Positions 58,300 to 64,000 of a DNA stretch of 64,000 nucleotides are shown here, in pieces (the stretch's first letter is position 1; each line of letters opens with the position of its first letter). The stretch covers positions 1-64,000 of the forward strand of contig CAZCUF010000013.1 of the NCBI GenBank assembly GCA_964502095.1, given 5' to 3'. The notes under the pieces are model-generated. The model did not search any database, was not told where the DNA came from, and saw only the letters and a list, made by a program, of their open reading frames with translations. The position numbers and the translations under genes are program-made. Source of the stretch: JACPVF01 sp964502095 (GTDB taxonomy: Bacteria > Chloroflexota > Anaerolineae > Anaerolineales > Villigracilaceae).

Positions 58300-59136
58300 T
58301 TAAAAACCTGCCAGAAATCGCGCGGCATCTTGAATCCAGTGAAATGCGATGGCGGATTCGAGTCCGCGGCGGCGCGCCAGAATCAACGGCGGCAGTCCCC
58401 AGAGGAACGCTAGCGCGGCGCCCATGACCAATGCCGTCAGCGGCGACTGGATGAACAGATCGTCAAAATGTGAGTACGTATGCGTGAGCATTGCCAGCAA
58501 ACCTGCCAGCCAGACCGCCTGTTGTGGCAGTGAGTTTCGCAGTGTCAGCCAGAGCAAGCCCCAGAAGGCGAAACGGTAGATGACTTCTTCGACTACGCCC
58601 GGTTGAAAGGCATCCAATATGGCTCTCATAGGATTTTGCCATTGAACTGACTGTCCCTGGGTCATCTGCAGGGCAAAGACGTTCAGAATAGCCAGCGGCA
58701 GGCCAATGCTTAATCCTATTAGAATGCCTCGACTCGTTTCCCGCCAGTTGCCATTGGCGATATGAAGTTGCACCGGTCCGCCCAGACGCATGATCGCGAG
58801 TCCGCCCAGAGTTGCCAGAAATGTGAATCCGCCTCGCACCCATGCCTGCCCAATATTGTGGCGCACAACTCCAAAAAACGGATACGGTGAAAAGAGCGTG
58901 GCATGCACCATCCCGACGCCAATCAATGTGCCCAAAACCAATGCAGTAATCCAATCGCCCCGTTGTAGATTACGATAGCCTTTTAAAAGAATGAAAAGCG
59001 CGCCCGCAACGGTCAGAGTATCGAAAATTTCAAATGTGCGCGGCGCTGGGATCGAGGAAGCCAGCCAGGCGCGCGCAAAGAATATCGTTATGATTGCCGC
59101 AAGAAGCAGGAAGAAGGCAGCGTATTTATTTTTCAT
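58300..59136 (-). CDS. CPBP-family intramembrane metalloprotease-like protein
   Basis: 278 residues with about eight membrane segments and the CPBP (Abi/CAAX) pattern: GVVEEVIYRFAFWG (EE-x3-R), TYSHFDD region with His, and HWIQDAAR near the end. Such proteins are intramembrane proteases or enzymes of uncertain substrate. It overlaps the upstream hydrolase gene by 4 bp. The 58160-58299 gap on its 3' side shows no recognisable gene. Confidence 0.82.
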   Translation of the reverse strand: MKNKYAAFFLLLAAIITIFFARAWLASSIPAPRTFEIFDTLTVAGALFILLKGYRNLQRGDWITALVLGTLIGVGMVHATLFSPYPFFGVVRHNIGQAWVRGGFTFLATLGGLAIMRLGGPVQLHIANGNWRETSRGILIGLSIGLPLAILNVFALQMTQGQSVQWQNPMRAILDAFQPGVVEEVIYRFAFWGLLWLTLRNSLPQQAVWLAGLLAMLTHTYSHFDDLFIQSPLTALVMGAALAFLWGLPPLILARRRGLESAIAFHWIQDAARFLAGF

Positions 59137-60212
59137 CGTTTCGTCCCTTGTGTCTGGTCAATATTTTTCAAATAACGGTCGAAAAATTCGAGACACGCCA
59201 AATTTACATTCCGCAAATAGCCCTCGCGATCATGATTGGTTTGCCCGCCTTCGAACAACCTTGTCAATAGCGGACTGGCAAGCGCCAGATCGGTCAATGA
59301 AAAGTGACCCGCGCCCGAAAAATGCAGGTTATGCACATTCTCGGATGTATTGGAGATGAATTCGTAGTTTCTGGCATATTGCGACCATTCCGAGAGATGA
59401 TCCCAGGAACTATCCGAATAGATGTTCAGCGTCGGTACGAGATAGGGTTGGTCCGTCCACACGAACTTCTCGTTTTCAACGCCGATGATGTCGTAGAAGA
59501 ATGGGGATTCGAGCGCGATAACTGCATCTACGTCGTTCCGCTGTCGTGGTATGGCTAGCATCGCAGAACCACCAAGGGAGTGGCCGATCGCGCCGATTGT
59601 AGCCGTGTCAACCAATGCGTAAACGCCCGTATTCTTGTTCGCCGCGTTTGCCGTAATTGTGTCAATCACAAAGTTAATATCGTCTGTGCGGGTTTTCATC
59701 CACTCCCCGTAAAGGCGATAGCTCTGTTCCTTGTCCTTTTTTGCATTTTCCCGCTGAATGTCTTTGAAATATTCTTCGTTGATCAAGGTGATATGACCCG
59801 CTTCATCTTTTGTCCAGAGCGTGTGATACGGATGACCGATGGAGGCAACAACATAGCCGTGACTTGCCAGTTCAAGATAGAGGGATTCGTTGCTATTTTC
59901 CGTGCCAAGCCCTCCGTGTGAAAATACTACAAGGGGGAATTTTTCACCATCCTTTGCATCTTCCGGAAACCAGAAGACGACATTGACCTTTCTATTTTCG
60001 CCGCTCTCGTTGAATCCTTCGATGCGATTTGGGTCAATGTAGGTGTGGCGAACTGTGACTACTTTGTATGATCCGCTGGGGGCGATCGGTCGGTACGGTG
60101 GGAATAATGCCAGAATGCTCAAGGCAATGATTAGGATTGTTCCAATTCCGATTCTAGCCGCAATTTTCCTGCGGCGTTCGGCGGCGGACTGTTGATGATT
60201 AGGAATGTTCAT
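59133..60212 (-). CDS. Membrane-anchored alpha/beta hydrolase (PAF-acetylhydrolase-like)
   Basis: 359 residues. One N-terminal membrane segment (about 20-38), then an alpha/beta hydrolase: PLVVFSHGGLGTENSNESLY, nucleophile elbow GAIGHSLGGSAM, ALESPFFYDI and a late His in HFSGAGHFSLTD. The arrangement resembles platelet-activating-factor acetylhydrolase-like esterases. It is the third gene in an operon after the glycosyltransferase and acyltransferase. Confidence 0.85.
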   Translation of the reverse strand: MNIPNHQQSAAERRRKIAARIGIGTILIIALSILALFPPYRPIAPSGSYKVVTVRHTYIDPNRIEGFNESGENRKVNVVFWFPEDAKDGEKFPLVVFSHGGLGTENSNESLYLELASHGYVVASIGHPYHTLWTKDEAGHITLINEEYFKDIQRENAKKDKEQSYRLYGEWMKTRTDDINFVIDTITANAANKNTGVYALVDTATIGAIGHSLGGSAMLAIPRQRNDVDAVIALESPFFYDIIGVENEKFVWTDQPYLVPTLNIYSDSSWDHLSEWSQYARNYEFISNTSENVHNLHFSGAGHFSLTDLALASPLLTRLFEGGQTNHDREGYLRNVNLACLEFFDRYLKNIDQTQGTKR

Positions 60213-60218
60213 ATTCGC

Positions 60219-61013
60219 TCACGCTTTCTCAATGAAGTCGGAGATCTTGTGACCGCTTTCGACAAGCTCCTTCAACCGCTGGATGAATCGCGCGGCGGGA
60301 GCGCCATCCACGATGTCGTGATCGAGGCTGATCGTCACGCACAGATATTCATGATTCTCAAGTTGTCCATTGACGAGCGTTGGTTTCTTCGCAATGCCCC
60401 CAAGCGTGATTTGAAGCGTATGAATGGGGACGGGAATTCCCCAGCCGCCCCCGTCTCCGAACATGCCGACGGAGGTGAGGGAGACTGTGCCGTTCATCTC
60501 CTTCAACCAATGGGGATTCTTGAACAGCGCGCCCAGAAATAAACGGCGGATGAATGCGGGCAGGAGCACGAACCAGCCGATGAAATTTGCTTCTCGTCCG
60601 CTTTCGTGTTCAGCCTGAAAGGCGCGAATCTCCTCGTGGATCTCGCGCAGAGTTTTCCTGTTGACCGCCCGAAGAATGTGCGGACGGATGATCTTGCGAC
60701 CGTCTACTTCAACTTCGAACATGGTGTTCACATCAACATCGTGAAAGATGACAAGTTTTTCGCGCCATGCGCGATAGGCTTGCATGGGCTTGTTTGCGTC
60801 CACAGCCTGCCCAAGACAGGAAGCGATAAAGGCAGTAAATGAAAGCGCTTCGCCAGTCTTCGCCTTATGCTCGCGGATCAACCTCCGCGCGTCGGTCACA
60901 TCCATCTCCACCAAGCCGTGGATGAGATGTTTCTGCTTTGCCAGCCGCCCGCCGTCCGCCATCAGGCGGCGGATCTTTGGAAAGGGGATCACCTGATAAT
61001 TTTCGCTCTTCAT
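60219..61013 (-). CDS. 2-oxoacid dehydrogenase acyltransferase-domain protein (CAT-like)
   Basis: 264 residues, only the catalytic domain: no lipoyl or peripheral-subunit-binding domain. Visible: LIHGLVEMDVTDARRLIREH, GEALSFTAFIASCLGQAVD, VNRKTLREIHEEIRAFQ, and the active site ISLDHDIVDGAPAARFIQ with His and Asp. It is probably a CoA-dependent acyltransferase of unknown substrate. Separated by 3 and 5 bp from its neighbours, so in one operon. Confidence 0.85.
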   Translation of the reverse strand: MKSENYQVIPFPKIRRLMADGGRLAKQKHLIHGLVEMDVTDARRLIREHKAKTGEALSFTAFIASCLGQAVDANKPMQAYRAWREKLVIFHDVDVNTMFEVEVDGRKIIRPHILRAVNRKTLREIHEEIRAFQAEHESGREANFIGWFVLLPAFIRRLFLGALFKNPHWLKEMNGTVSLTSVGMFGDGGGWGIPVPIHTLQITLGGIAKKPTLVNGQLENHEYLCVTISLDHDIVDGAPAARFIQRLKELVESGHKISDFIEKA

Positions 61014-61016
61014 TGT

Positions 61017-62276
61017 TCATGCTCCCAAATATTGCCCGATGATCTTCACGGCATTGCGGATGCCATCCTCGGCGCGGATCGCTTTCCCGATTGAACATGC
61101 CCGCTCCCTCATGTTCTTGTCTGTGACTGCGCTATGAATCGCGTTCGCCAGCGCGTCGGCTGTCAATGTTGAAGCGCGGATGGGTTCGGTTCCCGCGCCA
61201 AGCGACCTGACTCGGTTTCCCCAAAAGGGTTGGTCCACCGTAAACGGAACAATGACCGATGGCGCGCCCGCGCGCAAACCCTCCGCGGTTGTCCCTGCGC
61301 CACCGTGATGCGTAACCGCCGCCATGCGCGGGAAGAGCCAGCCATGCGGCGCGGAATCCAACACGAACACATTCTTTGGGACATTCATCGCGTTCATGCC
61401 GCCCCAGCCGGTGGCAATCACTCCGCGTTGACTTGTTTTCGCCAAAGCATCCAGCACGATCTTTGTGAAGCGTTCGGGGTCGTGTCCCGCCATGCTTCCG
61501 AAGCCAACATAAACAGGCGCTTCACCTTGATCTAAAAATTTTTCCAACTCAATTGGCGAATGCCATTCGTTTGCGTCCTCCTGAAACCAATACCCAACGA
61601 CGTGCGCGCTATCCCCCCAATCGCGCGGACGCGGAATCACCGTCGGGCTGTACGCGCCCAACAAAGGCGTGGAGGTCAGCGAGCGATAAAAATCCGAACT
61701 GCGAAGCGGTTGTAATCTATGCCGCTTCCGAAACTCGTTTACAAATGGGCGATACCATTGCCAGATCACTTCCAACATGACCAAGCCCGAAAGACGATTG
61801 AAACGCCTGCCCAGATTCTTTTGAATGGGAAACCCCGCGCCCGCGAAATCGCCGGTCGGAAGCGTTGGCGTCGGCTCGATCAGTATCAGCGGGATGCTCA
61901 AAATCTCTGCAATTGTTTTTCCAAATGGCGCAAAAACAGCGAGCGTGATGAACGCATCCGCCTTACGGCTGGCTGTGAGCGCGTCTTCCGCCATTTGGGT
62001 TGCGATCGGTCCCAGCATTTTCCGCATTGCGACGATGGATCGAATTGGATTCGCGCCGCTTCGTTCCATGAAGTCCCGCCCCGTCTCGCCTGCCATAATT
62101 TTCTGCACATCGCCGCGCAGTGGATGAAAGGGCAGGTCATATTCCGCACTCAGGTTTGCAAAGTTCTGCGGCGCGGCTACCACAACATCGAAGCCAGCGT
62201 TCTGCAAGCCATGTCCGAATCGAACGCAGGGCTGGATATCGCCTTGCGACCCTGCGCCAAAGATGACGACGCGCAT
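61017..62276 (-). CDS. GT1-family glycosyltransferase (sterol/lipid glucosyltransferase-like)
   Basis: 419 residues. N-terminal acceptor domain (RVVIFGAGSQGDIQPCVRFG); C-terminal donor domain with VYVGFGSMAGHDPERFTKIV, SAPHGWLFPRMAAVTHHGGA, GTTAEGLRAGAPSVIVPFTV and DQPFWGNRV. This matches UDP-glucose:sterol and macrolide glycosyltransferases. ATG 62276 with GGAGG is preferred over a TTG 21 nt upstream. First gene of the operon with the acyltransferase, hydrolase and CPBP genes; a glycolipid product is inferred. Confidence 0.88.
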   Translation of the reverse strand: MRVVIFGAGSQGDIQPCVRFGHGLQNAGFDVVVAAPQNFANLSAEYDLPFHPLRGDVQKIMAGETGRDFMERSGANPIRSIVAMRKMLGPIATQMAEDALTASRKADAFITLAVFAPFGKTIAEILSIPLILIEPTPTLPTGDFAGAGFPIQKNLGRRFNRLSGLVMLEVIWQWYRPFVNEFRKRHRLQPLRSSDFYRSLTSTPLLGAYSPTVIPRPRDWGDSAHVVGYWFQEDANEWHSPIELEKFLDQGEAPVYVGFGSMAGHDPERFTKIVLDALAKTSQRGVIATGWGGMNAMNVPKNVFVLDSAPHGWLFPRMAAVTHHGGAGTTAEGLRAGAPSVIVPFTVDQPFWGNRVRSLGAGTEPIRASTLTADALANAIHSAVTDKNMRERACSIGKAIRAEDGIRNAVKIIGQYLGA

Positions 62277-62318
62277 GGTTGGATGACTCCTCCTCAAGGT
62301 TGACTCAAGGCGTCAGGC

Positions 62319-62351
62319 GGCGAATCAACCCTCCCGTCGGTTTGATTCGCC
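62319..62351 (-). terminator. Terminator-like hairpin
   Basis: A 13-position stem with one mismatch (62319-62331 with 62339-62351) and 7-nt loop, downstream of the 60-residue gene and upstream of the glycosyltransferase. No clear T run on the minus strand. Confidence 0.5.
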
Positions 62352-62377
62352 CGTCGTCAGCCTTTATCTCCACTGAA

Positions 62378-62560
62378 TCATTTCCGATCCTGTTTGCGAA
62401 TGTTCATTGCGGCGAAAATGTACCATCCGATGAAAACGCCCGCGAGCGCTCCGCCTAACATTGCAAGCAGATCGTTCTCGATGACCGGGATGAAGGATGC
62501 GCCAAACAACGCTCCGACGATCAATCCCAAAACGACGTAGAGACCGAATTTGTTGTTCAT
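62378..62560 (-). CDS. Small glycine-rich membrane protein
   Basis: 60 residues, two membrane segments (about 5-22 and 31-50) with a GALAGVFIGWY pattern and a basic tail. AAGGAG precedes ATG 62560. No family is recognised. Confidence 0.65.
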   Translation of the reverse strand: MNNKFGLYVVLGLIVGALFGASFIPVIENDLLAMLGGALAGVFIGWYIFAAMNIRKQDRK

Positions 62561-62587
62561 TTTTACTCCTTCAGGACTTACGCGTAA

Positions 62588-62640
62588 TTGGCGTTCTCTA
62601 ACGCCAATTGCCCAGCCAGCGCGTTAGAGAACGCGCTCTA
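62588..62640. repeat. Inverted repeat with GCGTTCTCTAACGC arms, copy 2
   Basis: GGCGTTCTCTAACGCC and GCGCGTTAGAGAACGCGC separated by about 18 bp. Related to 50832-50877. It overlaps the last codons of the gene at 62624. Confidence 0.65.
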
Positions 62641-63514
62641 CGTAAGGTTGTGCGTAAGCCTCATCCTTGATATTTCTGAGCAATAGGACAACCATCACAA
62701 GGTTGGCGATGGCGATGATCGGAAATACCGCGACTTCCACCATGCTGATCGCAACCCCAACGCGCAACATGTTGAGGCTCATCATACTGACGGCAACGCC
62801 CATGGTCAGAAACTTCATCAACCCGATAGACGCCAGCAGGTATCCCCAGGCAAGGCGGCGCAGAAGCAGGATGCCCGACATCACACAGAGCGGGACGATG
62901 AGTCCCAAATCCATCGCCTGAATGAACATGCTGGTTGTGTTTTCCAGCGTGGGAATGGCGTTCGGCGCGAATGTTGCGGCGATGCGTCCCAGCCATGCCA
63001 GCGAGAGAAACGCGGCGGCAAAGAAGAGCAGTCCGGCGATCCAGCCGCGCGGCAGTTTTTCAGAGAAATGAGATGGAAGAGTCTTGAGGTCAAATGACAT
63101 CATGCTCAAAATGAAGGCAAACAGACTCAGGCTGAACAACGCCACATAAACCAGAAAGAGTTTGTTGTATGCTGCGCCGAAACACATTGTGATGTAGGTG
63201 TAAAGGATGAAGCCAAGCGTGCCCGTCATGAGCAGGCGTCCGCGCAGGGAGCCGCGCAGGGTCAGCCAAAATGAGATTGCCAGCAACGGCAGACCCAGCG
63301 CCAGCGTCACCAGATCGTTGGCTTGCATCTGCGCGGCGGAGCTGACCGTGTCCCAGTAATAGAGTCCGCGCGCGTTGATGGTCACTTGTTCGCCGCGGAA
63401 GTTCGTTACGGCGTAGGGGTTTCCCTCGCCCGGCATCAAGCCAGCCAATGTTGCGATGAGGGTCAGAAGAAATATCGCGGGGACGAGCCACTTGAGAGGG
63501 GAATTGTTGTTCAT
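62624..63514 (-). CDS. Polytopic membrane protein, unknown function
   Basis: 296 residues with seven to eight membrane segments and a short external loop after the first (NFRGEQVTINARGLYYWDTV). No known motif. The C-terminal codons (YAQPYVERVL) lie in repeat DNA. The next gene upstream is a CPBP protein. Confidence 0.7.
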   Translation of the reverse strand: MNNNSPLKWLVPAIFLLTLIATLAGLMPGEGNPYAVTNFRGEQVTINARGLYYWDTVSSAAQMQANDLVTLALGLPLLAISFWLTLRGSLRGRLLMTGTLGFILYTYITMCFGAAYNKLFLVYVALFSLSLFAFILSMMSFDLKTLPSHFSEKLPRGWIAGLLFFAAAFLSLAWLGRIAATFAPNAIPTLENTTSMFIQAMDLGLIVPLCVMSGILLLRRLAWGYLLASIGLMKFLTMGVAVSMMSLNMLRVGVAISMVEVAVFPIIAIANLVMVVLLLRNIKDEAYAQPYVERVL

Positions 63515-63525
63515 GCGTTTTTTCC

Positions 63526-64000
63526 TTAACTCATGTTTTGCGCTTGCAAATCTCGCGCAGGGCCAATGTGTTGGCGCAATTTTTGTTGCATGATGAAAAC
63601 TCCGTAGGCTGTGAAGATGATCGTCAGGCTGATGACGATGAAGGATTGCCAGAAGGGAGGCATCGCAAAGCCAGGCTTCTGAAGGAAGAAAATAAAGTCT
63701 GTGAGGAAGTGCGAGAGGATTAAAAGCCAGAGAGCGTCTTTCTTAAGCGCCAGCGCGGCGTAGGCAAAACCGATCGCGGTCGCATACCCGATTTGCATTG
63801 CGCTTGCCAACAGATCTTTCCCTGTCAGGGCGTTCATGGCATGAGTCAACCCAAAGAGCAACGCGGTGATGATCGCGGCTCTCCAATGCCCGAACGGCTT
63901 GATGGCTTGCAACATCACACCGCGAAAGATGGTTTCTTCGGCGAACGCCACTGCCAACGTGACGGCAAATACCGCCGACACTTGGGCAAAACTTTCGATC
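63526..64000 (-). CDS. CPBP-family intramembrane protease (partial, runs off the window)
   Basis: The visible C-terminal 158 residues have the CPBP motifs AEETIFRGVMLQA (EE-x3-R), LLFGLTHAMNAL and LILSHFLTDFIFF. The frame stays open to the window edge, so the start is outside; the GTG at 63981 is internal. Second CPBP protein within 5 kb. Confidence 0.85.
   Translation of the reverse strand, partial: IESFAQVSAVFAVTLAVAFAEETIFRGVMLQAIKPFGHWRAAIITALLFGLTHAMNALTGKDLLASAMQIGYATAIGFAYAALALKKDALWLLILSHFLTDFIFFLQKPGFAMPPFWQSFIVISLTIIFTAYGVFIMQQKLRQHIGPARDLQAQNMS

Noticed and set aside
58167..58427. Open frame on the plus strand between the ABC permease and the CPBP gene
   Set aside because: TTG start without a ribosome binding site, half of it antisense to the CPBP gene, and no recognisable family.

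Overview
The window reads as one contiguous piece of a bacterial chromosome of moderately high GC, most likely from Chloroflexota, class Anaerolineae. This is inferred from protein style and gene order (a fused AroK-AroB, a PFOR next to a dihydroorotate-dehydrogenase-like protein, CAP/NBR1 and LysM lipoproteins, archaeal-type Asd); no database search was possible. It opens with the 3' end of a 23S rRNA gene, a 5S rRNA gene, and rpsU-infA behind a structured leader.

Regions. (1) 1.3-6 kb: nifJ (PFOR) coupled to a DHOD-like gene. (2) 6-9.2 kb, accessory: two lipoproteins with nearly the same N-terminus, two proteins sharing a cysteine motif, a HigBA pair and a broken PIN toxin. (3) 9.2-13 kb: NUDIX hydrolase, LysM lipoprotein, large membrane protein, small Cys protein. 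(4) 13.1-22.1 kb: a LacI-controlled sugar operon (binding protein, two permeases, ROK kinase, Gfo/Idh dehydrogenase, BadF-type kinase, DegT aminotransferase) that looks like amino-sugar or cyclitol use. (5) 22.1-25.9 kb: DUF3597 protein, CAP lipoprotein, then a cassette-like segment (second HigBA plus an alpha/beta hydrolase) bounded by 67-nt direct repeats and integron-like core sites. (6) 25.9-31.5 kb, minus strand: aspartate-family genes asd, lysC, metA, metY. lysC lies behind a threonine-rich leader peptide with an attenuator, metY behind a SAM-I riboswitch. (7) 31.6-42.5 kb: a near-complete aromatic amino acid set (aminotransferase, pheA, aroH, aroF, tyrA, aroA, aroE, aroC, aroKB fusion, aroQ); aroH onward lies behind a Phe/Tyr-rich leader peptide and terminator. 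(8) 43-51.4 kb: a copper/thiol redox region (cupredoxin, DUF2085, two-component pair, PCYCGC lipoprotein, CuA protein, NapH/NosR-like polyferredoxin, CuA-cytochrome c fusion) ending in a candidate selenoprotein whose in-frame UGA is followed by a SECIS-like hairpin. (9) 51.4-58.2 kb: a UDG lacking Fe-S cysteines, a cassette-like MBL gene, a UPF0175/DUF3368 toxin-antitoxin pair lying between a duplicated ABC-ATPase start and the intact ABC exporter operon. (10) 58.3-64 kb, minus strand: a glycosyltransferase/acyltransferase/hydrolase/CPBP operon and small membrane proteins.

Two themes run through the window. First, expression control by leaders: two attenuators 5 kb apart share almost the same promoter and start of the leader peptide, and they and both HigBA promoters imply leaderless or near-leaderless mRNAs. 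Second, dispersed repeats: palindromes, hairpin arms headed by TGGTCGAGTAG, and 7-8-nt tandem repeats sit between genes and also in frame inside lysC, aroA, aroE and the polyferredoxin gene without breaking them.
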